The notes: generated from the sequence alone by a model not told the origin. A stretch of DNA of 64,000 nt from Casimicrobiaceae bacterium (GCA_025056355.1 JANWWI010000003.1:1-64000); one strand, 5' to 3'. Counted from the stretch's first letter, positions 17,587 to 29,564 are shown. Numbers and translations are program-made.

Positions 17587-18594
17587 TCAGACGAGCTTGA
17601 CCAGTTGCTTGCCGAAATTGCGCCCGGCAAGCAGATCGAGGAATGCCTGCGGCGCGTTTTCGAGCCCGTGCGCGATCGACTCGCGGTAGCGAATGCGACC
17701 GGCTCTCACATGCTCGGCCAGTTCACGCAGGCCCGTCGACCAAAGCTCCATGTGCTCGCTTACGATGAAGCCTTGAAGTTTGAGCCGCGAGACCAGAATC
17801 AACTGCGGCGCCGCCATCGGGATCGGCTCGCCGTGGTAGCCCGCAATCATCCCGCAGACAGCGATTCGGCCATGCGCGTTCATGCGCAGCATGACCGCAT
17901 CGAGAATCATGCCGCCCACGTTTTCGAAGTGCCCGTCGATACCTTGCGGGGCAGCGTGCTTGAGGGCCATGGCGAGCGACTTGCTGTGGCCATGCGCTTT
18001 GTAGTCGATCGCGGCATCGAAGCCGAGCTCGTCTTTCACGTAGCGGCACTTGGCCTCACCGCCTGCAATCCCGACAACACGACACCCGTGCAGCTTGGCC
18101 AGTTGACCGACCACCGATCCCACCGCGCCTGCGGCCGCATCAACACAAATCGTCTCGCCGGGCTTGGGCTCGATGATCTTCGTGAGTCCGTACCAGGCCG
18201 TCATCCCCGGCATCCCCACCACGCCCAGATAGGCCGAAAGTGCAATGACCGACGTGTCCACGCGCCTGATCTCCCCATCGCCACGCGCGGTCGAATAAAG
18301 CTGCCAGCCGCCCATGCCAACCACGTGGTCGCCGACCTTGAACTTCGGGTGGCGTGACTCGACCACCTCTCCAACGGTGCCGCCGATCATGGTCTGGCCG
18401 AGCGGCTGCGGCTGAGCGTAGCTCTTGCCCTCGTTCATGCGGCCTCGCATGTAGGGGTCGAGCGAGAGGTAGTGGTGTCGGATGCGAACTTCACCCTCTG
18501 AGAGCGGCGCCAGATCGACTTCTTCCAGGCGGAAGTTCTCAAGCGTTGGAAATCCCGTCGGACGCGAGGCGAGGACGATGCGTTGGTTCTTCAT
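17587..18594 (-). CDS. NADP-dependent oxidoreductase, CurA/leukotriene-B4-dehydrogenase type
   Basis: A zinc-independent medium-chain reductase of 335 residues. It begins NQRIVLASRPTGFPTLENF, typical of YncB/CurA-type enzymes, continues with YLSLDPYMRGRM, and carries the nucleotide-binding stretch VDAAAGAVGSVVGQLAKLHG (about 150-170). HFENVGG and ISEHM-like positions (here IVSEHMELW) fit the family. Members reduce the double bond of alpha,beta-unsaturated ketones or aldehydes with NADPH. It heads the acyl-CoA dehydrogenase-SDR gene set on the minus strand. Confidence 0.9.
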   Translation of the reverse strand: MKNQRIVLASRPTGFPTLENFRLEEVDLAPLSEGEVRIRHHYLSLDPYMRGRMNEGKSYAQPQPLGQTMIGGTVGEVVESRHPKFKVGDHVVGMGGWQLYSTARGDGEIRRVDTSVIALSAYLGVVGMPGMTAWYGLTKIIEPKPGETICVDAAAGAVGSVVGQLAKLHGCRVVGIAGGEAKCRYVKDELGFDAAIDYKAHGHSKSLAMALKHAAPQGIDGHFENVGGMILDAVMLRMNAHGRIAVCGMIAGYHGEPIPMAAPQLILVSRLKLQGFIVSEHMELWSTGLRELAEHVRAGRIRYRESIAHGLENAPQAFLDLLAGRNFGKQLVKLV

Positions 18595-18658
18595 GGTGTG
18601 ATGATCAAGACCCGTAAGCGCTCAAGGGTTCGACGCCAATGGACGCCGATTCGGCAGG

Positions 18659-18735
18659 GATGAACGCAGAAGAATCGCTTGCCGCAGCTAGGCATTCACT
18701 CTGTCCGCGATCATCGGTCTTGATCTGCGTTCATC
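18659..18735. repeat. Degenerate intergenic inverted repeat (GATGAACGCAGA type)
   Basis: GATGAACGCAGA (18659-18670) is repeated inverted as TCTGCGTTCATC (18724-18735). CTGCGTTCATCTGCGTC-like sequence is a common interspersed intergenic motif in many bacterial genomes. A related fragment CTGCGTCTCAAAA recurs at about 20199. It occupies the 200-base gap between the CurA-like gene and the FMN reductase and could end or shape the upstream transcript. Confidence 0.6.
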
Positions 18736-18796
18736 TGCGTCTCAAAAAGCCTTTGCGCCCCCATTCACGCCAAGCGCAATCCCAACCCGACGAGGC

Positions 18797-19393
18797 TTAC
18801 ATCCCGTTCTTGAACCGACTGCGCAGTTCGACCAGCCGCGCCCGTACGGGCCCGAGCGCCTCGGCGTAAATGAGCAGTTCGGCGATGGCCGCATCGAGCC
18901 GCTTGCCGAGCTCGACCGAGGCTTCATCCGTGCTCTCCCAGCCGTTGGCAAACAGCGCCTCGACGCCGCGCAAGATCACATGATGCGGAATCACCAGCGC
19001 ATGCGAGTTCTTGAACGCGAAGCTACGCAGCTCGGCGATCGGATAGGTGCCGCTACGCCCGGCCGAGACCCCGACGAGCAATACCGGCTTGTGCGCGATC
19101 TGTCCGCCGGTCAGGTGGATGAGGGCGTTTTTGAGCGCCGGCGGCACCATGCCCGCCCACTCGGGCGAAACCACCACGAGCGCATCGGCGCGTTCGGCCT
19201 CGCTGCGCAAACGCGCCAGGTGTGTGGCCTCCTCGGGCGTCGCCTCGCTCTCCCACAGACCCAGGCGCTCGGCGTGCACATCAAAGAGCGCGGTTTCGAC
19301 CCCACGGCGCACCAGCTCGCCTTCGAGCATGCGCGCGATGCGCAGCGACTGCCCGCCCGGACGTCCGCTGCCGCTGATCAAGAGCACCTGCAT
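18797..19393 (-). CDS. NADPH-dependent FMN reductase family protein
   Basis: A 198-residue flavodoxin-fold reductase. The FMN phosphate loop is SGSGRPGGQSLRIA (residues 7-20), and the flavin-side loop is SPEWAGMVPPALKNALIHL. The family (SsuE/ChrR/ArsH-like) uses NAD(P)H to reduce FMN, quinones or other acceptors. The ATG chosen lies one base after the stop of the upstream SDR; an in-frame codon four residues earlier would overlap that gene. It may supply reduced flavin or simply act as quinone reductase; context suggests a redox partner of the neighbouring dehydrogenases. Confidence 0.88.
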   Translation of the reverse strand: MQVLLISGSGRPGGQSLRIARMLEGELVRRGVETALFDVHAERLGLWESEATPEEATHLARLRSEAERADALVVVSPEWAGMVPPALKNALIHLTGGQIAHKPVLLVGVSAGRSGTYPIAELRSFAFKNSHALVIPHHVILRGVEALFANGWESTDEASVELGKRLDAAIAELLIYAEALGPVRARLVELRSRFKNGM

Positions 19394-19394
19394 G

Positions 19395-20186
<792 letters not shown>

Positions 20187-20208
20187 GTGGCCTCGTCGTC
20201 TCTGCGTC

Positions 20209-22029
20209 TCAAAAGGCCGACGGTGGAAGGGCCGCGCAGGTCATGTCGCGGGATTTGACCACACCGAGCCAGGCTTCCACTTTCGGCAGTTCATAGCGAT
20301 AGAAGTACTCACACGCCGCGCGCTGGCCAACGGAGCGCTCGTCGCTGCGCGCTTCGATGGCAAGCGCGACATCAAGCCAGATCCAGGCGATCGTCACATG
20401 GCCAAAGGCCTGCAGGTACGGCGTTGCATTGGCGAGCGCCTCGGCCGGATTTGAGGTGGCCCAGGCGGCGCGTGTGGCCTCAAGCAGCGCCTCAAGCGCG
20501 CGCTCAAGCGCTTGCGCATGGGCGCACCATCGCGACCGAGCGCGCGCCCGTTCAACGCTCGCGCGTACGCGATCCGAAAACAAAGCAAGCGCCGCCCCGC
20601 CTTCCATCACGACCTTGCGTCCGAGCAGGTCGAGTGCCTGGATGCCGTGCGTGCCCTCGTGAATCATGTTCAAGCGGTTGTCGCGCCAGTACTGCTCGAC
20701 CGGAAAATCGCGGGTGTAGCCGTAGCCGCCGAGGACCTGAATCGCAAGCGAATTCGCCTCCAGCCCGTTTTCCGAGGGCCAGCTTTTGGCCACCGGCGTG
20801 AGTAGTTCGAGCAGAAGCGCGGCCTCAGCTGCGGCCGCGGGGTCCGCCGTTCGCTTTTCATCGACGAGCCGCGCACAGTAAAGCAGCAGCGCAAGCGCTC
20901 CCTCGGCGATCGATTTCTGCGCAAGGAGCATGCGTTTGACGTCCGCATGCTCGATGATCGGCACAGGCGGTGAGCTGACATCTTTACCGTGCCGCCCAAG
21001 CGGTCGGCCTTGCCGTCTTTCGCGTGCATAGGCGAGTGAGGCTTCGAAGCCGGCAAAGGCAAGGCCCGTTGCGGCCATGCCGATCGCGATGCGCGCCTCG
21101 TTCATCATGTGGAACATGCAGGCAAGCCCCTGCCCGGGCGCGCCGACCCGATAGCCGACCGCCCCGGCAGCCCCCAGCGGTCGGAAGCGCCCCTCGCCGA
21201 AGTGAAGCAGGGTGTTGGGGGTGCCGCGCCAGCCGAGCTTGTGGTTGAGGCCGACGAGCACGATGTCGTTGCGCTCGCCCGTGAGCTCGCCGGCGGCGTT
21301 GACGAGGCGCTTGGGCACGATGAACAGCGACAGCCCTCGGGTGCCTGGAATCAGCCGCCCCTCAGCATCGGGAATTTTCGCAAGCACCAGATGCACGATG
21401 TTTTCCGTGATCTCATGCTCGCCACCCGAGATCCACATCTTGTGCCCGAAGAGTCGATAGCGCGGCCCGAGGGGGTCGTCTTCGGCTTCAAGCAGCGCAC
21501 GCGTGGTGATGTCGGAAAGCGAGGAGCCCACATCAGGTTCGGACAGGCACATCGTGCCCATCCAGCGCCCGGCCAGCTCCGCCTCAGCAAAGATCCGTCG
21601 TTGCGTTGGACTGCCGTGGGCCAGGATCGCATTGGCGTTGGCCGTGGTGAGAAGCGCCCAGCAGATCGATACCGAAGCCTTGGCAAAAAAGGCATTGGCC
21701 GCCGTCTCCACCACGTAGGGGAGCTGCATGCCGCCAAGCGCCTCATCCTGCGCCGCGGCCAGCAGGCCGGATTCGGCGTAAGCCCTCCAGGCTTCGTAGG
21801 TCGCACGCGGCAGCTGCACGCTCGGTACCCCATCGGGCCCCGGCTCAGCGCGCGGCTCCTCAACATCGACCAGGCGGTTGAACGGCGCGAAGCGCTCGGC
21901 GGCGATGCGCTCGGCCGTGTCGAGTACGGCGACAAAGGTCGAACGCGAGTGTTCGGCATAGCGCGCACGGGCACAGAGCCGCTCGACCGCGAGCCAGTCG
22001 AACAGTAAGCTCTCGAGCGCAGCACGCAT
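20209..22029 (-). CDS. Acyl-CoA dehydrogenase, DmdC/large-subunit type
   Basis: A 606-residue acyl-CoA dehydrogenase with the C-terminal extension typical of the 3-methylmercaptopropionyl-CoA-dehydrogenase-like (DmdC) group. FAD/substrate elements are GTMCLSEPDVGSSLSD (middle domain), RLFGHKMWISGGEHEITENI and VGLNHKLGWRGTPN; in the C-terminal domain the QVLGGYGYTRDFPVEQYWRD block and NMIHEGTHGIQALDLLGRK are clear, with Glu of HEGT as probable base. The last 120 residues contain helices and end near TCAALPPSAF. Family members oxidise short, medium or branched acyl-CoA. It heads the tight SDR/FMN-reductase set. Confidence 0.94.
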   Translation of the reverse strand: MRAALESLLFDWLAVERLCARARYAEHSRSTFVAVLDTAERIAAERFAPFNRLVDVEEPRAEPGPDGVPSVQLPRATYEAWRAYAESGLLAAAQDEALGGMQLPYVVETAANAFFAKASVSICWALLTTANANAILAHGSPTQRRIFAEAELAGRWMGTMCLSEPDVGSSLSDITTRALLEAEDDPLGPRYRLFGHKMWISGGEHEITENIVHLVLAKIPDAEGRLIPGTRGLSLFIVPKRLVNAAGELTGERNDIVLVGLNHKLGWRGTPNTLLHFGEGRFRPLGAAGAVGYRVGAPGQGLACMFHMMNEARIAIGMAATGLAFAGFEASLAYARERRQGRPLGRHGKDVSSPPVPIIEHADVKRMLLAQKSIAEGALALLLYCARLVDEKRTADPAAAAEAALLLELLTPVAKSWPSENGLEANSLAIQVLGGYGYTRDFPVEQYWRDNRLNMIHEGTHGIQALDLLGRKVVMEGGAALALFSDRVRASVERARARSRWCAHAQALERALEALLEATRAAWATSNPAEALANATPYLQAFGHVTIAWIWLDVALAIEARSDERSVGQRAACEYFYRYELPKVEAWLGVVKSRDMTCAALPPSAF

Positions 22030-22041
22030 GACAGCGGCAGC

Positions 22042-23598
22042 TTAGTCCAGAGGCAAGGCTTCCCGGACGGCCTTGAGCTCGCGCTCGGCCTCTTCGACGT
22101 AGGCCGCACGCAAGCTGTAGCGCCAATCGATCAAGGCCTTCGCAAGGGCGGTATCGTCGACCATCGACAGCAGGATCGGCAGCGCGACTTCAGCATCGTT
22201 GAGCAGGCCGAGCCGTTCTTGAAGCCGCGCGAGAGCCCGCCCGAGCTTCTCGCCGCGCCGCCGCGGCAAGTGCGGCGCAAGCAACTCGACGGCGTAACGC
22301 GCCCGCTTGCCGAGAATGCGCACGCGGTGCTGCGCTTCGGGCTCAAGCGTTGCGAATTTGCGTCCCGCTTTCAGAAGCCGCTCACAGCGACGCTGCACGA
22401 CCTTGACAGCCCGCGCCGGCGTCAATCGCGGCGAGTCCGCCGGCACCGGACTTGCCGCGAAGGCAAGCAGCGCCCGAAGCAGCTGCCCGGTTTCCGGTCG
22501 CATGCGCAGCTGCAGCAGCTCACCGCGCGCTTCGGCCGCTGCGGCACGAATCCGCGCCTCGAGTTGGCTTGCCGAGCCTGCCAAGGCGCCGCTTGAGTCC
22601 AGCTGCGCGAGGAAGCGCTCGATTTGTGGCCAAGTGTTCGTGACGAGCACGTCAAGATCGCGCGCCCGCCCGAGCGCTCGGGCCAGCCATGCCGTCTGAC
22701 CACGCAAGCCCTCGGGGAAGTCGGCATCGTCGGCCAGCAGCCGCACTGCCGAGCGAAGACGCCGCAGCGCAACGCGCGCCTGATGGATGGCCAAGCTCGC
22801 CTGCGGGCCATCGAGGCAGTGGAGATTCGCCGTCACGATGTTGGCCGCCAGCCCGGCCACGGCTCGCAGCACGGCGGCAGAGCTCGTGCCCGCGCCAACT
22901 CGCGCGAAGACTTCCCGTGACGCCGCAAGCGGTTGCAGGGCCGGCTCACCGCGCGCAAGCCGTTCGCCACGCAGGGCTTTCGAGGCCGGCAGCGGCAGAA
23001 GCGTCAGGGCGCCATCGCTGCTCTGCACGAGCCGCTCGACGAACGCAAACAACGCCTCTGGCTGCCCTGAGACGAGCTCCAGTTCGAGCTCGGCGATCGG
23101 TGCGCTCGCTTGCGGTGGAGCCAGCCTCGACCGAGACGGCGGCGTTGTGACCTCGATGCGACCCAGGTCGAGCGCCAGATCGATCAGGCTGCCCTGCTCG
23201 TTCACGCGGCATCCCGCGCGCTCAAACACGGTTCGGAAAGAAGGCCGGAGCCGGGTGAAATCGAGGCTTCCGAGCCAGTCGGGAGCCCCAGCCGCCATCA
23301 ACGCCCGCAAGTCAATGGCGGCGCGAGATACCGGCAGCTCGATCTCGCCACGTGCCGCCATCGCCTGTTCGCCATCGCCGGTCTTGAAGGTTTGCATGTA
23401 GCGACGTCCGACGCGGCGAAGCCGGAGCACCGCGTGACGCGCTGCGAGGTCGCCGGTCGGCGTGTCGAAATACGTCGTGTCGATGCGCTTGGGCGTGAGC
23501 GGACCAAAGCGCGCAAGCAGCATCTTGAGCGTCGCCACCTCCGCCGGCGCGACGGAGAGCTTGAGTTCGATTTCCTGCGTTAGCTCAGCCGTGCTCAT
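22042..23598 (-). CDS. CYTH and CHAD domain protein (inorganic triphosphatase-like)
   Basis: A 518-residue two-domain protein. The N-terminal CYTH domain begins with the ExExK signature (Glu9, Glu11, Lys13) and continues with IDTTYFDTP, AVLRLRRVGRRYMQTFK and GEIELPV; such domains hydrolyse inorganic triphosphate or cyclise nucleotides. The C-terminal CHAD domain (about 255-518) is helical with repeated conserved His/Arg positions (LHCLDGPQASLAIHQARVALRR in two parts, HRVRILGKRARYAVELL) and binds polyphosphate. YgiF-type activity on triphosphate is the most probable function. It sits between two beta-oxidation gene sets, with 12 bases to the acyl-CoA dehydrogenase. Confidence 0.93.
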   Translation of the reverse strand: MSTAELTQEIELKLSVAPAEVATLKMLLARFGPLTPKRIDTTYFDTPTGDLAARHAVLRLRRVGRRYMQTFKTGDGEQAMAARGEIELPVSRAAIDLRALMAAGAPDWLGSLDFTRLRPSFRTVFERAGCRVNEQGSLIDLALDLGRIEVTTPPSRSRLAPPQASAPIAELELELVSGQPEALFAFVERLVQSSDGALTLLPLPASKALRGERLARGEPALQPLAASREVFARVGAGTSSAAVLRAVAGLAANIVTANLHCLDGPQASLAIHQARVALRRLRSAVRLLADDADFPEGLRGQTAWLARALGRARDLDVLVTNTWPQIERFLAQLDSSGALAGSASQLEARIRAAAAEARGELLQLRMRPETGQLLRALLAFAASPVPADSPRLTPARAVKVVQRRCERLLKAGRKFATLEPEAQHRVRILGKRARYAVELLAPHLPRRRGEKLGRALARLQERLGLLNDAEVALPILLSMVDDTALAKALIDWRYSLRAAYVEEAERELKAVREALPLD

Positions 23599-23751
23599 GG
23601 GCGTGATGCTAGCGACCCACTGTAACGCAACGGGCTTGCACGATTCGCAGCCGCGACGGAATCGGAGGTCGCCCCCACCGCGGCCCGGAACCGACCGTGG
23701 GGAAGTCAGGCCGTCGGATCATTGGGAAGCCGGATCGATCCGCGGCCGGGC

Positions 23752-24927
<1,176 letters not shown>

Positions 24928-24946
24928 GACGGACCCCCTTTCCCGC

Positions 24947-27040
24947 TTAGAACCACGAACGACCTTCGGCCACCAGGCGTTGAATCAGCGGCGCCGGTTC
25001 CCAGAAGGCTGGATCGGCGTGCGGGTTTTTTTGAAACTGCCGCATCTGAAGCGCCACGCGGTAGAGTCCGCGTTCGTGCGCAAACCACATCGGCCCGCCG
25101 CGGGCGGGCGGAAAGCCGTAACCGTAGAGGTAGACGATGTCGATGTCGCTTGCGCGCTGAGCAATCCCTTCCTCGAGCAACCGCGCGCCTTCGTTGACAA
25201 GGGCGTAGACGAGCCGATCGACGATTTCCTGATCCGAAATCGTACGTGGCGTGAGGCCCAGGCTTTCCCGATGTTGCGCCACCATCGCCTCGACCTCGGC
25301 AGAGACAATCGGGTCGCGTTTGCCCGGGGCATAGTCGTACCAACCCTTGCCGACCTTCTGGCCGAAGCGGCCCATCTCGCAAAGCCGATCGGCGATCTTG
25401 GAATAGCGTAGCCCGGGCTGTTCGATGTAGCGACGCTTGCGAATCGCCCAGCCGATGTCATTGCCGGCCAGATCGCTCATGCGGAACGGCCCCATGGCGA
25501 AACCGAACTGCTCGATCGCCCGGTCGACCTGCTGCGGTGTGGCGCCCTCTTCGAGCAAGAAACCCGCTTGCCGTGCGTACTGCTCGATCATGCGGTTGCC
25601 GATGAAACCATCGCAGACGCGAGCTACGACCGCGACCTTCTTGATGGTTTTGGCCAGAGCCATCACCGTGGCCAAGACGTCCGGGGCCGTTTTCTCGCCG
25701 CGAACGACTTCAAGCAACTTCATCACGTTGGCCGGCGAGAAAAAGTGCATCCCGAGCACCTCGGCTGGCCGCTTCGTGCAAGCAGCAATCTTGTTGACGT
25801 CAAGCGTCGAGGTGTTGGTGGCCAAGATCGCTCCCGGCTTGGCGATCGCATCGAGCCGCTCGAAAACGTGCCGCTTGACGTCGAAGTCCTCAAACACGGC
25901 TTCGACAATCAGATCACAGTCGCGCAAATCTTCATCCGCCAACGTGGGCGTCAGTCGCGCCAAGCATGCCTCGAGGTCTTCCGCCTGGAGCCTTTTCTTC
26001 TCGACCTGCCCTTCATAGTGTCGACGAATCGCGCCGACACCTCGGTCGAGTGCCTCCTGCTTGGCTTCAAGCAAAACAACGGGCAGCCCCGCGTTCAGAA
26101 AATTGATCGCGATGCCACTGCCCATCGTGCCGGCGCCGACGATGCCGACCTTGCGAACCGGTCGCACCGGCGTCTGTTCGGCAACGTCGGCGATCTTGCT
26201 CGCGGCGCGCTCGGCAAAAAACAGGTGGCGCAACGCCCTCGACTCGGGCGTGTGCATGAGCTCAACAAAGATCGCGCGCTCCGCCTCAAGCGCAGCCTCG
26301 AACGGCAGCTTGATCGCGTTGTGCACCGCATCGATGCCCTTGAGCGGAGCCGGCAGTCCCTTGGCCACGGTCTTGACCGTGTTGCGTGCGAACTGAAAGT
26401 ACCCCTCCGCTTCCGGATGATCCACGCTTAGATTTCGAACAAGCGGCAAGGGCCGCCGATCGGCAATCTCCAGCGCGAAGGCGATCGCACCTTCAAGCAG
26501 GTCTGCCTCGATGATTCTGTCGAAGAGTTTTTGTCCTGGAAGGCTTGCGAGGAATTCACTTTTCAGCGGCTCTCCGGAGACGATCATGTTGAGCGCCGGC
26601 TCTACGCCCAGCACACGCGGCAGACGCACCGTGCCGCCGGCACCTGGAATCAGCCCAAGCTTGACTTCGGGCAAGGCGATGTTTGCTCCGGGGGCTGCAA
26701 CCCGGTAGTGGCATCCGAGCGCGAGTTCCAAGCCACCCCCCATGGCCAGGGCGTGAATGGCCGCCACCACGGGCTTCTCGGAGCACTCGGTGGCGCGAAT
26801 GATGGACAGCAGATTGGGCTCAGCAAGCGCCTGCGGCGTGTTGAATTCCTTGATGTCGGCGCCGCCCGAAAATGCTTTGCCGGCCCCGCAGACGACAATC
26901 GCCCGAACCGAGGGATCGGCGTTGGCCCGCGCGAGCCCCTCCGCATAAGTGGCACGCACCGCGTGCGAAAGCGCGTTGACGGGCGGATTGTCGAGCGTAA
27001 GGACGGCAACGCCGCGACGAACTTCGTAGTGAGTTTTCAT
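24947..27040 (-). CDS. fadB: Bifunctional enoyl-CoA hydratase/3-hydroxyacyl-CoA dehydrogenase
   Basis: The 697-residue protein joins a crotonase domain (1-190: [30 protein letters not shown] with Glu105, and [15 protein letters not shown] with Glu125, the two catalytic glutamates) to a 3-hydroxyacyl-CoA dehydrogenase (from about 295: [14 protein letters not shown] for NAD, then [17 protein letters not shown] with the catalytic His, and [10 protein letters not shown]). It catalyses the second and third steps of beta-oxidation. The start is set by AGGGGA at 13 bases and by the conserved domain beginning; the open frame further upstream is not conserved. It forms an operon with fadA. Confidence 0.96.
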   Translation of the reverse strand: MKTHYEVRRGVAVLTLDNPPVNALSHAVRATYAEGLARANADPSVRAIVVCGAGKAFSGGADIKEFNTPQALAEPNLLSIIRATECSEKPVVAAIHALAMGGGLELALGCHYRVAAPGANIALPEVKLGLIPGAGGTVRLPRVLGVEPALNMIVSGEPLKSEFLASLPGQKLFDRIIEADLLEGAIAFALEIADRRPLPLVRNLSVDHPEAEGYFQFARNTVKTVAKGLPAPLKGIDAVHNAIKLPFEAALEAERAIFVELMHTPESRALRHLFFAERAASKIADVAEQTPVRPVRKVGIVGAGTMGSGIAINFLNAGLPVVLLEAKQEALDRGVGAIRRHYEGQVEKKRLQAEDLEACLARLTPTLADEDLRDCDLIVEAVFEDFDVKRHVFERLDAIAKPGAILATNTSTLDVNKIAACTKRPAEVLGMHFFSPANVMKLLEVVRGEKTAPDVLATVMALAKTIKKVAVVARVCDGFIGNRMIEQYARQAGFLLEEGATPQQVDRAIEQFGFAMGPFRMSDLAGNDIGWAIRKRRYIEQPGLRYSKIADRLCEMGRFGQKVGKGWYDYAPGKRDPIVSAEVEAMVAQHRESLGLTPRTISDQEIVDRLVYALVNEGARLLEEGIAQRASDIDIVYLYGYGFPPARGGPMWFAHERGLYRVALQMRQFQKNPHADPAFWEPAPLIQRLVAEGRSWF

Positions 27041-27394
27041 GAATCTTGTCCCCTGCGAGCTGCAATCAGCGCCCCAGGTTCGTCCCAGGGTCTGCCGATG
27101 GGCGGATGCACGAGCCGCTTGCGTGCCCAGTGTAGTCGTGCCCCGAAAGCAAATCGCGGCGATCGCTCGAGTTTGGAGCACTCACTCGAATCGAGCCTTC
27201 ATCTCTTCACGCCGTTGAAGTGGAAGGCTCCGGGAGGTCACCCTGGAAAAACGCTCGCGACCGGCCAGCGTCGGTCAGCGTCGATGCCTGTCTCGCGCAA
27301 GTGACGAGCGCCTGCGTCGAGGCCACTCAAGCAGGTGCGAGGCCTCGCCGCTTGTCCGACGGCACTTCCGCGCAACACCACGCCGCCGCCGTGA
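27041..27394. other. Intergenic region upstream of fadB
   Basis: About 350 bases between the fadB start and the end of the pectinacetylesterase-type gene, both on the minus strand. It must hold the fadBA promoter and the end of the upstream transcript. I see a short palindrome GCGAGGCCTCGC at about 27339-27350, but no convincing promoter, operator or terminator, and no credible small gene. Confidence 0.5.
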
Positions 27395-28612
27395 TCAGAA
27401 GGGACAAGTTCCCGGGAACGTCGTGCAGTCTGTGCAGGCCACGCTTCGAACGCCGGCAGGGCTCAGAAGGTTCGTGAACCACTGATGGAACGGCACGCCC
27501 GCGCTTTGTTCGGAAAAGAACAGCGGCGTTTCGCCGCCGCTTCCGAGAATGGTGTGTGACGTCCCCGCTGCCAGATAACTGACGAAGTTGACCGCTTGCT
27601 GGTTGCGCCGTAGCCCGGCCAGCATGCGGTCGATCCAAGCCTGGCAGGCAGTGCCTTGCTGGCCGGCGAGACCGTGCAGCATCACGTCGTAGAACAACAT
27701 CTGCACCGTGTCGAGACTCGTCGTGTACTGCGCGAATCGATCTTGCGGATACGTGGAAGCCAGGCGCGGCAGGATGTCTCCGGTGGCTGTTGCCTGAGGG
27801 GAACTGCCGTAAACAAACGGCGCGAGCTGAATGTTCCAGTTTGCGTTGCGCAGCGCGTCGAACTCGGCGGTCACGACCCCTTGCGCAGCATCGGCAAGCA
27901 TGATGGCTTGGCTATAGGGGAACGCGCGGCGAATCCATGGGTAGTTGATGATGGCACCGTAGCCGCCCGCGCTACTGCCGGTCACGAGAATGTGCTCCGG
28001 CCCCGCGAAGTTGTCTTCGATCCAGCGCAGCACGACGCGGAAGTTGTCATGCCCCCGATGTTCGATCGCAAAGTTCTGGCGGGTAAAGGGATTGGTGTAG
28101 CTCGCTGTATTCGAGCCGGCGTGGACATCGCCCGTGCAGTACGGGATGTAGACGAAACTCCAGTCGCGAACCGGGTTGCGCGGATCCCGCAAATTGAAAA
28201 TACCGTTTTTGAGGGTCGGATTGTCAATCGGCAGGATTTCGGCCTTGAACAGCGCGTTGTCGTTGGCGCCGGTGTTGCGCGTCCAAGGCAGGGAACACGT
28301 TGCCCCGTCCCAACAAGCGCCGCCCCCCTCAAAAAAAATGACCAGCCGGTTGACGCTGCCGCGCCGAGCCCAGAAGTGGAACGAGCGGTCGGTGCCCGCA
28401 ACGCCCGAGCAGGTCGGCTGAACGGTTCGCCCGTCGATTTCGGCCGCCGTCGGTGTCACTCGTACAAAACCGCCCGGTTCAGGCGCAAGCGCCGGCGCAA
28501 CCGGCACCCGCGTCTCGTCGCTTCCGCAGCCCGCCAGGACGAGGACAGAGACCCAGGCTAGAAAGAAATTCCCACGCCAGAAGCTTTTCCGAAACGAGTT
28601 GATTTGCGGCAT
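27395..28612 (-). CDS. Pectinacetylesterase-family lipoprotein
   Basis: A 405-residue exported lipoprotein: signal RKSFWRGNFFLAWVSVLVLAGC with the lipobox ending at Cys29 (quoted in part: VLVLAGC). The PAE/NOTUM-family signatures follow: LVIFFEGGGACWDGATC, VYIPYCTGDVHAG, and the nucleophile motif GSSAGGYGA, with a likely histidine in AGTSHTILG. Known members remove acetyl or acyl groups from polysaccharides or proteins; bacterial substrates are mostly untested. The ATG is preceded by AGGAGG at 9-14 bases, an excellent ribosome site, and the frame upstream is not used. Cys residues near the C-terminus (CTDCTTFPGTC) may form disulfides. Confidence 0.9.
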   Translation of the reverse strand: MPQINSFRKSFWRGNFFLAWVSVLVLAGCGSDETRVPVAPALAPEPGGFVRVTPTAAEIDGRTVQPTCSGVAGTDRSFHFWARRGSVNRLVIFFEGGGACWDGATCSLPWTRNTGANDNALFKAEILPIDNPTLKNGIFNLRDPRNPVRDWSFVYIPYCTGDVHAGSNTASYTNPFTRQNFAIEHRGHDNFRVVLRWIEDNFAGPEHILVTGSSAGGYGAIINYPWIRRAFPYSQAIMLADAAQGVVTAEFDALRNANWNIQLAPFVYGSSPQATATGDILPRLASTYPQDRFAQYTTSLDTVQMLFYDVMLHGLAGQQGTACQAWIDRMLAGLRRNQQAVNFVSYLAAGTSHTILGSGGETPLFFSEQSAGVPFHQWFTNLLSPAGVRSVACTDCTTFPGTCPF

Positions 28613-28832
28613 GAGGCGTTCCTCCTGAAACTTTGGGCATTCGGTAACACCACGGTGCAAGCCCACCGATCCTAAGGGCTCGACTCACACAGGAAGCCAA
28701 GGACAGCGGTCGAACTCGTGGGGCTGTATAGCACGGAATTTCGAAGAAACCAAGCATCCGCGGCCTCGCGCGGTGCGTCGCGTTGACCGCATGAGCGCAC
28801 GCAGAGAAAACCGTACCCCCACGGCGGACCGA

Positions 28833-29564
28833 TCACACCTCGAGCCACTCGCGCCGGACGCTGGAATCGGCCTTGAGTTGCGCCGGGGTTCCCTCAAACA
28901 CGATGCGCCGGTCACCCATCACATAGAGGCGGTCCGAAATATCGAGCGCAATGGCGAGCTTCTGCTCGACCAAGATCACACCGACCCCGCGCCGTTTGAG
29001 CTCACGCAAGAACTCGGCCACCTGCTGAACGACCGCTGGCGCGAGCCCTTCGGTCGGCTCGTCGATCATCACGAGGTCCGGATCTCCCATCATCGTGCGC
29101 GCAAGCGTGAGCATCTGTTGCTCTCCGCCTGAAAGCACACCGCCCTCGACATGCCGCCGTTCGCGCAAGCGCGGAAAAAGGCGGTACATGTCCTCAAAGC
29201 TCCAGCGCGGGCCTGGACGGCCTGATTTCTGTCCGAGCAAGAGGTTTTGCTCAACCGTCAGCCGCGGGAAGATATCGCGGTTTTCCGGCACGTAGCCAAG
29301 ACCCAGATGCGCGATCTCGTACGGTTTCAAGCCCTGAATGTTGCGACCTCGCCAGCGAATTTCGCCGCGTGTTTCGACCATGCCCATGATCGCCTTCACG
29401 GTGGTCGAGCGGCCGGAGCCATTTCGCCCCAGAAGGGCCACGATTTCGCCTCCGTTCACATGCAAATTCACGCCCTGCAGGATGTGACTTTTGCCGTAGA
29501 AGGCATGCAGGTCGCGCACGTCAAGCATGCGTTCGGTCGGCGCGGTTTGCAAAGGCACGCTCAT
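28833..29564 (-). CDS. livF: Branched-chain amino acid ABC transporter ATPase LivF-like
   Basis: One of the two ATPases of a hydrophobic-amino-acid (HAAT) importer. The 243-residue protein has Walker A GRNGSGRST (46-54), ABC signature LSGGEQQ (144-150), Walker B LVMIDEP (164-170) and the H-loop region ILVEQKL. The invariant Walker A lysine is arginine here (residue 52). The ABC order IFPRLTVEQNLLLGQ after the Q-loop region PENRD is typical of LivF. It overlaps livG by 4 bp (ATGA). Confidence 0.93.
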   Translation of the reverse strand: MSVPLQTAPTERMLDVRDLHAFYGKSHILQGVNLHVNGGEIVALLGRNGSGRSTTVKAIMGMVETRGEIRWRGRNIQGLKPYEIAHLGLGYVPENRDIFPRLTVEQNLLLGQKSGRPGPRWSFEDMYRLFPRLRERRHVEGGVLSGGEQQMLTLARTMMGDPDLVMIDEPTEGLAPAVVQQVAEFLRELKRRGVGVILVEQKLAIALDISDRLYVMGDRRIVFEGTPAQLKADSSVRREWLEV

